DNA from: Rhodococcus sp. 06-235-1A | Lineage (GTDB): Bacteria; Actinomycetota; Actinomycetes; Mycobacteriales; Mycobacteriaceae | Assembly: GCF_002258785.1 (NCBI RefSeq) | Contig: NZ_NOYI01000021.1 | Span: 124,001-188,000 of the forward strand | DNA: 64,000 nucleotides | Reading direction: 5' to 3' | Shown here: positions 43,800 through 52,339 of the stretch, one piece after another | Numbering within the stretch: the stretch's first letter is position 1 | Layout: every line of letters begins with the position of its first letter | Translations under genes and position numbers: made by a program | Notes under the pieces: generated by a model | The model's input: only the letters and a program-made list of their open reading frames with translations | What the model was told of the DNA's origin: nothing | Database searches by the model: none

Positions 43800-44968
43800 C
43801 CGCGGCCCTGGCCTGGATGGCGGTGATCGTGGCGCTGATCGTCACGGTGATCGCGCTGATCAGCCTGCGAGGTCGACGTGATCTGACCACGCCTGCCGAG
43901 CGGGCCGTGCACTCCACACTGCACACCGCGTCCCTGGCGGCAAAGCCACTGCGCGACGGACTCGATGCCAGGTCGGCGGCCGTCGCTGCGCCGCATCTGC
44001 GGGTACTGACCGGTGCCGACGCGCTGGGCATCAGCGATCCCGACGGTACGCTGCTGGCCTGGGACGGTCCTTGGGACGAGTTGACGCCTGCGTTCGTCGA
44101 AGCCGCGAAGCGAGCCGTGGAGGGGCAACGACGGGTCCTGGTGCGCCTGCCGCTCGGTTCGATCCACCCGGTCAAGGCGCTGGTGGTGCAGCCGCTGGTC
44201 GTCGACGATTCGCCGGTGGTCGGGGTGTTGGGCGCGGCAATGGTCGCCGAGCCGGGACCGGGCATGATCGGTGCGATCGCCGAAGTCGCTCGCTACGCGT
44301 GCGGACAGATCGAACTCGCCGAACTCGATGCATCGAGGGCGCGGTTGGACCGAGCCGAGGTACGGGCGCTGCGAGCACAGATCAGTCCGCACTTCATCTA
44401 CAACGCACTCGGCACGATCGCGTCGTTCGTCCGCACCGATCCCGATCGGGCCCGAGAACTGGTACTCGAGTTCGCCGACTTCACTCGATACTCGTTTCGC
44501 AATGCGGGCGAGTTCACGGTGCTCGCGGACGAACTCCGCAACATCGATCGGTACCTGACGCTCGAGCGTGCCCGGTTCGGCGATTCTCTGCAGGTCTCGT
44601 TGCAGGTCGCCCCCGAGGTCCTCGGCGTCGCGCTGCCGTTCCTCGCACTGCAGCCGCTCGTCGAGAACGCCGTCCGTCACGGGTTGTCCGGTAAGGCCGA
44701 CGGTGGCCGCGTGACGATCATCGCCGCCGACGAGGGCACCGACGCGGTGATCAGCATCGAGGACGACGGCGTGGGAATGGATCCCGAGGTGCTGCGCTCG
44801 GGCAGCCTGCACAGAGAGGACGCGACCCATGTCGGTTTGGCGAACGTGGACGATCGGCTGCGGGCGGCCTTCGGGAACGATTACGGTCTCGTAGTGGACA
44901 CCGCACCGGGCGCAGGCACCAAGGTGAGCATGCGCGTGCCGAAATTCAGGCCGGGTGTACGGGCATGA
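43796..44968 (+). CDS. LytS/YehU-type sensor histidine kinase, 390 aa
   Basis: Membrane sensor kinase. There is one N-terminal helix (about 4-26), a soluble sensor domain (about 35-175, GAF-like in position: ITPHLRVLTGADALGISDPDG-type pattern), then the His-kinase domain of the LytS type with phospho-acceptor His in QISPHFIYNALGTI (about 200) and FLALQPLVENAVRHG (N-box), EDDGVGM and VGLANVDDRLRAAFG. Unlike canonical LytS it lacks a 5TM-LytTR receptor region. It overlaps lipase and regulator genes by 4 bp each, so all three are one transcript. BtsS- and YpdA-type relatives sense pyruvate; the ligand here is unknown. Confidence 0.92.
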   Translation: MTAALAWMAVIVALIVTVIALISLRGRRDLTTPAERAVHSTLHTASLAAKPLRDGLDARSAAVAAPHLRVLTGADALGISDPDGTLLAWDGPWDELTPAFVEAAKRAVEGQRRVLVRLPLGSIHPVKALVVQPLVVDDSPVVGVLGAAMVAEPGPGMIGAIAEVARYACGQIELAELDASRARLDRAEVRALRAQISPHFIYNALGTIASFVRTDPDRARELVLEFADFTRYSFRNAGEFTVLADELRNIDRYLTLERARFGDSLQVSLQVAPEVLGVALPFLALQPLVENAVRHGLSGKADGGRVTIIAADEGTDAVISIEDDGVGMDPEVLRSGSLHREDATHVGLANVDDRLRAAFGNDYGLVVDTAPGAGTKVSMRVPKFRPGVRA

Positions 44969-45768
44969 CGCAGGCCGCAGGCCCCAAGGCCGGGCGTGGA
45001 CTGGTCGTCCTCGCAGTGGACGACGAGAGGCCCGCTCTCGACGAACTCGCCTTCCTGCTGCGCCAGCAGGAGTCCGTCGCCGAGGTCCACACCGCGCAGG
45101 ACGCGACCACCGCGCTACGGCAGCTCAAGCAAACGACCGGACAGTCCGTCGTGGACGCCGTGTTCCTCGACATCAACATGCCCGGACTCGACGGCCTCGA
45201 GTTGGCCGGCATCCTGTCGGCGTTCGCGCGGCCACCCGCCGTCGTGTTCGTCACGGCACACGACGATCGGGCCCTCGCCGCCTACGATCTCGGCGCCGTC
45301 GACTACCTGCTCAAGCCGTTGCGTGAGGATCGGTTGACCGAGGCCGTTCGTCGTGTCCTGCTCGCTCGTCGTCGACCGGCGCAGTCCGCGGACACCTCCG
45401 CCGACGAGGTCATCCCCGTCGAACTCGGTGGAACCACCACGTTGGTGCACCGGTCGTCGGTCGCCTGGGTCGAGGCCGACGGTGATTACGCGAGACTGCA
45501 CACCGCCACCGGCTCTCACCTCGTGCGGATACCGATGTCCGCCCTCGAAAGTCGTTGGGCCGATGCGGGATTCCTACGGGTGCACCGCTCCTACCTGGTC
45601 TCGCTGCGGCTGGTGACGGGAATCCGCAGTGTCGGCTCGGGCCTGGTGGTGTGTTTGCGGGCGAGCGGAGACCTGGCCGCCTGCGAACTGCCGGTCAGCC
45701 GCAGGCACGCCAGGGAGCTCAAGGACAGATTGGTCCGCGGGCCGCTGCAATCGTGGTCGTCTCGATGA
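44965..45768 (+). CDS. LytTR-family response regulator, 267 aa
   Basis: DNA-binding partner of the LytS-type kinase. The receiver domain has VDDERPALDE at about 18, phospho-acceptor D in VFLDINMPGLDG (about 68) and K in DYLLKPL (about 117). The C-terminal LytTR domain (about 155-260) has VAWVEADGDYARLHTATGSHLVR, FLRVHRSYLVSL and CELPVSRRHARELKDRL, which are typical. It begins as ATG overlapping the kinase stop. The genes that follow encode symporters, which matches the known pairing of BtsSR/YpdAB-like systems with transporter genes; control of those genes is inferred. Confidence 0.94.
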   Translation: MTQAAGPKAGRGLVVLAVDDERPALDELAFLLRQQESVAEVHTAQDATTALRQLKQTTGQSVVDAVFLDINMPGLDGLELAGILSAFARPPAVVFVTAHDDRALAAYDLGAVDYLLKPLREDRLTEAVRRVLLARRRPAQSADTSADEVIPVELGGTTTLVHRSSVAWVEADGDYARLHTATGSHLVRIPMSALESRWADAGFLRVHRSYLVSLRLVTGIRSVGSGLVVCLRASGDLAACELPVSRRHARELKDRLVRGPLQSWSSR

Positions 45769-45781
45769 TCGGGCCTACGCG

Positions 45782-46141
45782 GTGAGTCAGCCACACCGGC
45801 AACGCGTGGTGCTCTCGCAACGTCGCGGCGCACGGATGGTGCACACCCGCGTCGAGGTGCAGGAGCAAACCGAGGTCGGTGACGCCCTCGTGCGCAGCCT
45901 CGTCCGAGCGCAGCTGCTGCTCTCGGTGCGGCTCGCCATGATGACGCTGTCGATACTGTTCGCAATTCCTTTGCTGGGCATGCTGCTTGCACGTTTCACC
46001 GACGTGACGCTGTTCGGTATCGGGTTCCCGTGGCTGGTGCTGGGGGTGGCGATCTATCCGTTGCTGTTCGGGGTCGGCTGGGCGTACGTGCGCCGAGCCG
46101 AGCGCAACGAGGCCGAGTTCGTCGGCCTGGTCGAGGACTAG
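45782..46141 (+). CDS. Small membrane protein preceding a symporter, 119 aa
   Basis: A short protein with two hydrophobic helices (VRLAMMTLSILFAIPLLGMLL and FGIGFPWLVLGVAIYPLLFGVGWAYV) and charged ends. It resembles DUF485 proteins in size, topology and position just before a sodium/solute symporter, but I do not see the DUF485 sequence signature. GTG at 45782 was chosen because the stop of the regulator gene is 13 bp before it; the longer frame overlaps that gene. It is 6 bp from the next gene. Likely a symporter subunit or assembly factor. Confidence 0.7.
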   Translation: MSQPHRQRVVLSQRRGARMVHTRVEVQEQTEVGDALVRSLVRAQLLLSVRLAMMTLSILFAIPLLGMLLARFTDVTLFGIGFPWLVLGVAIYPLLFGVGWAYVRRAERNEAEFVGLVED

Positions 46142-46147
46142 GCGTCG

Positions 46148-47890
46148 GTGAACGGGTCCATTCCCATCGCGACGGTGATCGCGCTGCTCTTCGCGGCCGT
46201 GGCCACCGTCGGTATCGGCATCTATGGAGTTCGGCTGGCGCGCACCACCTCGGACTTTCTGGTGGCATCACGCTCCGTCGGTCCGCGGTGGAACGCCGCC
46301 GCAATCAGCGGTGAATATCTCTCTGCTGCATCGTTTCTCGGTGTCGCCGGGCTGATCGCGAAATACGGTGCCGATGCCCTGTGGTATCCCGTCGGCTTCA
46401 CCGCGGGCTACCTGGGCCTGCTGCTGTTCGTCGCTGCGCCGCTGCGCCGGAGCGGCGCGTACACGGTGCCCGATTTCGTCGAGTTCAGGCTCGGCGCACC
46501 GTGGTTGCGCACCCTGGCGATGCTGGTGGTGGTGGTCATCTGCGCGCTCTATCTGGTGCCCCAATTCCAGGGTGCAGGCCTGACTCTGAACATTCTGCTG
46601 GGGGTGCCGGGGTGGGTCGGTGCCCTGGCGGTCGGGCTGATCGTCATTGCGAACGTCGTCGGCGGCGGGATGCGCTCCATCACGTTCGTGCAGGCGTTCC
46701 AGTACTGGCTCAAACTGACCGCAATTGCCATCCCCGCGTTGGTCCTCGCCGTGCACTTCTTCGCCGACGACCGAAGCGTCGGCAGCCCGGCCCCACCGAC
46801 CGTGACCGAACAGACCGTCGTCGACATCACCACCGATGTTCTCGTGCAGGTGGATTCGCCGATCGTCGCGTCCGTGACCGGGACCCTCGACGACGAGACC
46901 GTCGACGGGCGGGTTGCTCTGGAGGCGGGCGAACACCGGCTCGGCTCGGGAACGTTGCTGACACTGGACGCCGGGTCGCCCGTCCCGGTGGTCGCGGGGG
47001 CACCGACGACCGACCGGACCTGGGCGATGCCGGGCGGGGGACTGGGTGGACAGCACCCGCTGTACCAGGTGTATTCGCTGATCCTGGCCACGTTCCTCGG
47101 AACACTGGGACTGCCGCACGTGCTGGTGCGGTTCTACACCAACCCGGACGGTAGAGCCGCGAGACTGACCTCGCTGACCGTATTGGCACTGCTCGGGATG
47201 TTCTACCTGTTCCCGACGGTCCTCGGCGTCTTCGCTCGGTTGTACGTACCGCAACTGCTGATCACCGGTGCGTCGGACGCCGCAGTGCTCCTGTTACCCG
47301 GCTCCGTGCTGTCCGGGATGCCGGGGCAGCTGCTGGCCGCACTGGTGGCCGCCGGTGCCATCGCCGCGTTCCTGTCGACCTCCTCAGGTCTGCTGGTCAG
47401 CATCGCAGGCGTGCTCAGTACCGACGTCCTTTCGGGCAAGGTACGAGACTTCCGCGTCGCCGCTGTTCTCGCCGGCGCGGTACCGCTGGCTCTGTCGATC
47501 GGCGTTGTCTCACTCGACCTCTCGCGCACCGTCGGGCTCGTGTTCGCGGTTGCCGCCTCGACTCTGTGCCCGCTGCTGGTGCTGGGCATCTGGTGGCGCG
47601 GACTCACCGCGGCCGGAGCGGCAACCGGACTGCTCCTCGGCGGCGGCATCTCACTGGTGGCCGCGTCGATCTCCGTCGTCACCCCCATCTCGGACGGCGT
47701 CCTCGGCGGTTGGGCGGCCGCGATCCTCGGCTACCCCGCCGCCGTCAGCGTCCCCGTCGCGTTCGCCTCGATGATCGCCGTCAGCCTCGCCACCCGAAAA
47801 ACGGTGCCGTCGGACATCTCCCGCATCTTCGCGCGACTGCATCTCCCAGAAGGCCTGGATATGGGCAAAGACCGCGAGCGCGAATTGTAG
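46148..47890 (+). CDS. Sodium:solute symporter (SSS), monocarboxylate type, 580 aa
   Basis: An 11-13 helix Na+-coupled uptake system related to ActP and MctC. Motifs are GEYLSAASFLGVAGL (about 55-69), YTVPDFVEFRLGAPWLR, GGMRSITFVQAFQYWLK, GLPHVLVRFYTNPD, and STSSGLLVSIAG. Compared with the second symporter of this cluster, it carries an extra acidic, hydrophilic insert of about 70 residues (about 218-295) in the external loop after helix 6. GTG at 46148 lies 6 bp after the small membrane-protein gene. Acetate, propionate or pyruvate are likely substrates, by relation only. Confidence 0.9.
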   Translation: MNGSIPIATVIALLFAAVATVGIGIYGVRLARTTSDFLVASRSVGPRWNAAAISGEYLSAASFLGVAGLIAKYGADALWYPVGFTAGYLGLLLFVAAPLRRSGAYTVPDFVEFRLGAPWLRTLAMLVVVVICALYLVPQFQGAGLTLNILLGVPGWVGALAVGLIVIANVVGGGMRSITFVQAFQYWLKLTAIAIPALVLAVHFFADDRSVGSPAPPTVTEQTVVDITTDVLVQVDSPIVASVTGTLDDETVDGRVALEAGEHRLGSGTLLTLDAGSPVPVVAGAPTTDRTWAMPGGGLGGQHPLYQVYSLILATFLGTLGLPHVLVRFYTNPDGRAARLTSLTVLALLGMFYLFPTVLGVFARLYVPQLLITGASDAAVLLLPGSVLSGMPGQLLAALVAAGAIAAFLSTSSGLLVSIAGVLSTDVLSGKVRDFRVAAVLAGAVPLALSIGVVSLDLSRTVGLVFAVAASTLCPLLVLGIWWRGLTAAGAATGLLLGGGISLVAASISVVTPISDGVLGGWAAAILGYPAAVSVPVAFASMIAVSLATRKTVPSDISRIFARLHLPEGLDMGKDREREL

Positions 47891-48037
47891 CGAGAGGCCG
47901 TTCGTCGGGTCTGCGCTACCGCTCGTCGCACACTCCCGCAGTCCATCGTGTGATCGACGCCACCTCCTGATTTTGTGACCTGACTCTCATTACTGTTCCG
48001 AGTCAGCTACAGCTCACATCTACTTCAGGAGTCCAAG
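47891..48037. promoter_or_regulatory. Leader of the second symporter pair with inverted repeat
   Basis: This 147-bp gap separates the two symporter modules and probably carries its own promoter. CTGACTC (47980-47986) and GAGTCAG (48000-48006) are perfect reverse complements with a 13-nt spacer. An AT-rich patch CCTGATTTTGTGACC precedes it, and AGGAGTCCAAG is the ribosome site. The site could bind the LytTR regulator, but does not match a known LytTR direct-repeat consensus closely. Confidence 0.5.
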
Positions 48038-48388
48038 GTGACCGCATCGGAAACCAATTCGCCACCGGACGCGCAAGCGTTCGTCGACATGCAGGCCAGT
48101 CCAGAGTTCCAGGAACTCCGGCGTCGCCTGCGTAGCTTCGTGTTCCCGATGGCCGGGTTCTTCCTGGTCTGGTACATCCTCTACGTGCTGCTGAGCACCT
48201 ACGCGGTCGACTTCATGTCGACCAAGGTGTGGGGGAACATCAACGTCGGTCTGCTGCTCGGACTCGGCCAGTTCGTCACCACGTTCGCCATCACCGGCAT
48301 CTACGTGAAGTTCGCCAACCGTGAACTCGATCCTCGTGCCGCAGCCCTGCGCGCCGAGATGGAAGCCTCCCAGGGAGCCAAGTCGTGA
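48038..48388 (+). CDS. DUF485-family membrane protein (MctB-like), 116 aa
   Basis: Two-helix membrane protein of the DUF485 family. The signature runs ASPEFQELRRRLRSFVFPM (about 16-35), then FFLVWYILYVLLSTYA, a VWGNINVGLLLGLGQFVTTFAIT helix and YVKFANRELDPRAAAL. These are found directly before ActP/MctC symporters, as in the E. coli yjcH-actP and C. glutamicum mctB-mctC pairs. GTG 48038 is preceded by AGGAG. The stop overlaps the GTG of the next gene as GTGA. Confidence 0.93.
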   Translation: MTASETNSPPDAQAFVDMQASPEFQELRRRLRSFVFPMAGFFLVWYILYVLLSTYAVDFMSTKVWGNINVGLLLGLGQFVTTFAITGIYVKFANRELDPRAAALRAEMEASQGAKS

Positions 48389-50019
48389 CCTTCTTAGCCC
48401 AGGCCGCCGACACCACCGTCGGTGAACCACTCGTCAACATCGCCATCTTCGGCGCGTTCGTCATCATCACGATGGCCGTCGTCATCCGAGCATCGAAGAA
48501 GAACGCGACCTCCGCTGAATTCTTCACCGCGGGCGGCGGATTCTCCGGACCGCAGAACGGCGTCGCCATCGCCGGCGACTACCTTTCGGCGGCAAGCTTT
48601 CTCGGTATCGCCGGCGCCATCGCCGTCTACGGCTACGACGGCTTCCTGTACTCCATCGGCTTCCTCGTCGCCTGGCTCGTCGCGCTGTTGCTCGTCGCCG
48701 AATTGCTCAGGAACACCGGCAAATTCACCATGGCCGACGTGCTGAGCTTCCGACTCAAGCAGGGACCGGTTCGTACTGCAGCCGCACTGTCGACGTTGAC
48801 CGTCTCACTGTTCTACCTGCTCGCACAGATGGCAGGTGCAGGCGGACTCGTCGCACTGCTGCTCGACATCTCCGATCGCACCGGGCAGTCCATCGTCATC
48901 GCCATCGTCGGTGTGCTGATGATCGCGTACGTGCTCATCGGCGGCATGAAGGGCACCACCTGGGTGCAGATCATCAAGGCTGTTCTGCTCATCGCCGGTG
49001 CGGCGTTCATGACCGTTCTCGTGCTCGCCAAGTTCGGCCTCAACTTCTCCGAGCTGCTCGGCAGCGCGCAGACCATGGTGGCCGGATCGGCGAGCGATCC
49101 CGTTGCCGCGCGCGACGTCATCGCGCCCGGCGCTCAGTACGGCGGCAGTGCCACCTCGAAGATCAACTTCCTCTCGCTCGGCATCGCACTCGTCCTCGGC
49201 ACCGCGGGTCTGCCGCACGTGCTGATGCGCTTCTACACGGTGCCCACCGCCAAGGAAGCTCGTCGCAGCGTCGTATGGGCCATCGCGCTCATCGGTGCGT
49301 TCTACCTGTTCACCCTGGTGCTCGGCTACGGTGCTGCAGCGATCGTCGGACCCGACCGCATCCTGGCCTCGGCCGGCGGTCAGAACTCCGCAGCGCCGCT
49401 GTTGGCGTTCGAGCTCGGCGGCGTGATTCTGCTCGGTGTCATCTCGGCGGTCGCCTTCGCGACCATCCTCGCCGTGGTCGCCGGCCTGACGATCACCGCG
49501 TCGGCGTCGTTCGCTCACGACATCTACGCGAGCGTCATAAAGAAGGGCAAGGTGGACGACAAGAAGCAGGTCAAGGTCTCGCGCATCACGGCCGTCGTCA
49601 TCGGCCTGCTGGCCATCGGCCTCGGCATCCTCGCCAACGGGCAGAACATCGCCTTCCTGGTGGCACTCGCGTTCGCGGTCGCTGCGGCCGCGAACCTGCC
49701 GACCATCCTGTACTCGCTGTTCTGGCGTCGCTTCACCACCACCGGCGCACTGTTCAGCATGTACGGGGGCCTGATCTCGACGATCGTGCTGATCATCTTC
49801 TCCCCGGCCGTCTCCGGATCGCCGACGTCGATGGTTCCCGGCTCGGACTTCGCGTGGTTCCCGCTCTCCAACCCGGGCATCGTGTCGATTCCGTTGGCAT
49901 TCATCCTCGGCATCGTCGGAACGCTGATCTCGAAGGACACCGAGAACACCGACAAGCAGGCCGAAATGGAGGTTCGCTCACTCACCGGAATCGGTGCGGA
50001 GAAGGCCAGCGCCCACTGA
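48385..50019 (+). CDS. Sodium:solute symporter, MctC/ActP-like, 544 aa
   Basis: Na+-coupled uptake of short monocarboxylates such as acetate, propionate or pyruvate. Motifs are FTAGGGFSGPQNG, GDYLSAASFLGIAGAI (about 60-75), TMADVLSFRLKQGPVR, GTTWVQIIKAVLL, GLPHVLMRFYTVPTAKEARRS, and TITASASFAHDIYASV. The length is normal for the family. It is coupled to the DUF485 gene by GTGA overlap and followed by a strong terminator, closing the LytSR-symporter cluster. Imported propionate could be activated by PrpE encoded at 8.8 kb (inference). Confidence 0.94.
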   Translation: MTFLAQAADTTVGEPLVNIAIFGAFVIITMAVVIRASKKNATSAEFFTAGGGFSGPQNGVAIAGDYLSAASFLGIAGAIAVYGYDGFLYSIGFLVAWLVALLLVAELLRNTGKFTMADVLSFRLKQGPVRTAAALSTLTVSLFYLLAQMAGAGGLVALLLDISDRTGQSIVIAIVGVLMIAYVLIGGMKGTTWVQIIKAVLLIAGAAFMTVLVLAKFGLNFSELLGSAQTMVAGSASDPVAARDVIAPGAQYGGSATSKINFLSLGIALVLGTAGLPHVLMRFYTVPTAKEARRSVVWAIALIGAFYLFTLVLGYGAAAIVGPDRILASAGGQNSAAPLLAFELGGVILLGVISAVAFATILAVVAGLTITASASFAHDIYASVIKKGKVDDKKQVKVSRITAVVIGLLAIGLGILANGQNIAFLVALAFAVAAAANLPTILYSLFWRRFTTTGALFSMYGGLISTIVLIIFSPAVSGSPTSMVPGSDFAWFPLSNPGIVSIPLAFILGIVGTLISKDTENTDKQAEMEVRSLTGIGAEKASAH

Positions 50020-50037
50020 TCGATCGCAGCACCACCG

Positions 50038-50076
50038 AAAATGCCCGTGTGAGCAAGGCCTCACACGGGCATTTTT
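50038..50076 (+). terminator. Intrinsic terminator of the symporter cluster
   Basis: A perfect 16-bp hairpin AAAATGCCCGTGTGAG (50038-50053) / CTCACACGGGCATTTT (50060-50075) with loop CAAGGC and a T-run. It is the clearest rho-independent terminator in the window. It lies 18 bp after the symporter stop. Confidence 0.93.
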
Positions 50077-50100
50077 CGTTCAGCGGTTACCATCCCTGCT

Positions 50101-50532
50101 GTGGCCAAGCTGAAGGTTTCCCTCGACGTCCCACTGACCCCCGAGCAGACGTGGGCGCACGCGTCCGATCTGTCCGGTTACGAGCAGTGGCTCTCCATCC
50201 ACGAGGCGTGGCGAGGGGAGCTGCCCGAGCAGCTGGCCGTCGGCACCACTCTGGACTCCATTGCCAGCGTGAAGGGCATGCGCAACCGGGTGTCCTGGAA
50301 GATCGAGTCCTACGATCCGCCCAAGAAGCTCGAGCTCAAGGGCAACGGTAAGGGCGGCGTCAAGATCGGCCTGAACATGTCCGTGAAATCGAAGGGCGAC
50401 GGTTCCGAGATCACCATCGACATCAACCTGGGCGGTGCACCGCTGTTCGGTCCGATCGGTTCCGGCGTGGCCCGTGCACTCAAGGGCGACATCGAGAACT
50501 CGTTGAAGACGTTCGTCAAGATCTACGCCTGA
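50101..50532 (+). CDS. SRPBCC-family protein, Rv0910-like, 143 aa
   Basis: A single START-like (SRPBCC) domain with a hydrophobic ligand pocket. It aligns over its whole length with M. tuberculosis Rv0910: VPLTPEQTWAHASDLSGYEQWLSIH, VKGMRNRVSWKIESYDPPKKLEL and the ending GGAPLFGPIGSGVARALKGDIENSL. Rv0910 is annotated as toxin of the Rv0909-Rv0910 pair. Here the Rv0909-like gene is at 40697, so the pair is separated by 9.2 kb. GTG 50101 is used. It might simply bind a lipid; a toxin role is not visible from sequence. Confidence 0.9.
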   Translation: MAKLKVSLDVPLTPEQTWAHASDLSGYEQWLSIHEAWRGELPEQLAVGTTLDSIASVKGMRNRVSWKIESYDPPKKLELKGNGKGGVKIGLNMSVKSKGDGSEITIDINLGGAPLFGPIGSGVARALKGDIENSLKTFVKIYA

Positions 50533-50604
50533 CGTAGTATCTGGCGAACCGAACGGCGGGGCGGACGATCTTCTCCCTCTCGCTCGCTACGGAGAGGTCA
50601 TGTC

Positions 50605-52236
50605 ATGCCCGGTAGACACAGTGCTTCGTCGTCCACGACGAAGAGCAGGGGAGTGGTGAAGTACGGCGTCGTTGCCGTTGCACTCCTCGTCGTTGTCGCA
50701 GGTGGCGTGGTCGTCGCCCAGAAGGCATTCGGTTCCGAATGCGGCAACCCCGAGTCCTACTCGCTGGCCGCGGATCCGGCGATCGCGCCGGTATTGCAGC
50801 AGATCGTGGACAACACCTCCGCCGAGGACCTGGGTTGCGCCGGCATCGAGGTCACCGCCACCGAATCGGGCGAGGTCTCGGCCGCGGTGGCCAAGGGCGA
50901 CGACGTCCCCTCGCTCTGGATTCCCGATTCGTCGCTGTGGATCGGCAAGACCGTGCGGTCCACCGCGTCGTTGATCGACCTCGCGAGTCAGTCGGTGGCC
51001 AGTACCCCGGCTGTGCTCGCTGCCCGCAAGGACGAGGTGCCGTTCTTCGACACCTGGCTCACTGCCCTGAAGCTCGAAGGCCTGAGGATCGGTAATCCGT
51101 TGACCAACACCACGTCCGACGCCGCAATCCTGGGTGCGGTGGCCGAGGCAGGTTCGGACGAGAAGGCCCTCGACTCGATTTCGACGGCACTGGTGCCCAT
51201 TGCCCAGGCTCAGGCCGCCACCCGTGGTGAAGCCGATCCGACGGTACGTCTGGACGACCTGGTCGCCGACGGCGGCGTCGCGGTGGTCTCCGAGCAGACC
51301 TACCTGGCGTACCAGCAGGAGAAGAACGTCGAGCTGGGCGCGACGGTGCCGCCGACGGGCAGCATCTTCCTCAACTTTCCGCTGGCGGTGACCGAGCCCG
51401 CAGGCGATCGGCAGGAGACCGCGAAGTCCGTCGGTACGGCCCTGGCCGCAGCCATCGAATCCGAGCGAGGACAGCAGGTGTTGTCCGAGGCCGAATTCCG
51501 TGCAGCGGACAATGCACCCCTCGATTCCGATCGTGGGATCGGCGAGGTCACGCCGCTGACGATCGCCGATCAGCAGGCCGCCGAATCGACGCTGCGGCAG
51601 TACCAGGTGCTGGCTCTTCCCTCGCGGACGCTGGTGATGGAGGACGTGTCCGGATCGATGAACTACAGCGCTGGGGCGAACTCTCGCATCGCGTTGACGG
51701 TGCAGGCCAGTGAGACCGGAAACCGACTGTTCCCGGACAACGCGTCGATGGGCCTGTGGGCGTTCTCGATCGGACTCGGCGGCGGCACGGAGGATTACCG
51801 CGAGCTGGCACCGATCCGGCGAATGGACGAGCAGGTCGGCAACACCACTCAGCGTGAGGTGCTGCTGCAGCAGATCCGGGGCCTGCCGTCGCTGGTCGGG
51901 GGCGGGACGGGGTTGTACGACACCGCATTGGCCGCGTTCCGTACCGTGCAGCAGGGCTACGACCCCGATGCCGTCAACAGCGTCATCATCCTCACCGATG
52001 GCACCAACGAGGACCCCGGCAGCATCTCACTCGACGAGCTGCTGTCGACTCTGCGTGCCGAGCAGGACCCGTCCAGGCCGGTCGTCATCGTCACCATCGG
52101 GATCACCGACGACGCTGATGCCGGTGTGCTGCAGCAAATTTCCGCTGCCACCGGCGGTACGAGCTTCGTCGCGCGAAATCCGGCCGAAATCCCGAATGTC
52201 TTCGTCAATGCGCTGAGGAGCCGTTCCGGTCGGTGA
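50605..52236 (+). CDS. Substrate-binding and VWA-domain protein, copy A, 543 aa
   Basis: Membrane-anchored surface protein. A basic N-terminus is followed by one helix (about 18-38). Residues about 55-310 resemble a periplasmic substrate-binding domain (AADPAIAPVLQQIVD ... SLWIPDSSLWI ... GSIFLNFPLAV). Residues about 340-540 are a von Willebrand factor A domain with the metal-ion site DVSGSM (about 349-354), TDGTN (about 471) and the TGLYDTALAAF context. ATG 50605 has GGAGAGGTC upstream. It is directly followed by a paralogue, a duplication within the same operon. Possible roles are in cell-wall stress, adhesion or ligand sensing; none is proven. Confidence 0.9.
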   Translation: MPGRHSASSSTTKSRGVVKYGVVAVALLVVVAGGVVVAQKAFGSECGNPESYSLAADPAIAPVLQQIVDNTSAEDLGCAGIEVTATESGEVSAAVAKGDDVPSLWIPDSSLWIGKTVRSTASLIDLASQSVASTPAVLAARKDEVPFFDTWLTALKLEGLRIGNPLTNTTSDAAILGAVAEAGSDEKALDSISTALVPIAQAQAATRGEADPTVRLDDLVADGGVAVVSEQTYLAYQQEKNVELGATVPPTGSIFLNFPLAVTEPAGDRQETAKSVGTALAAAIESERGQQVLSEAEFRAADNAPLDSDRGIGEVTPLTIADQQAAESTLRQYQVLALPSRTLVMEDVSGSMNYSAGANSRIALTVQASETGNRLFPDNASMGLWAFSIGLGGGTEDYRELAPIRRMDEQVGNTTQREVLLQQIRGLPSLVGGGTGLYDTALAAFRTVQQGYDPDAVNSVIILTDGTNEDPGSISLDELLSTLRAEQDPSRPVVIVTIGITDDADAGVLQQISAATGGTSFVARNPAEIPNVFVNALRSRSGR

Positions 52237-52339
52237 CGGGAGCGGCTATGCTGTGCGCCGCGTGCTCTCCGTCACCTGGGGCAGCGCGGGGCAGTCTCGG
52301 AACACGGGTGTCGGGGGTAGTACTAGGGGGTCGAAGTCG

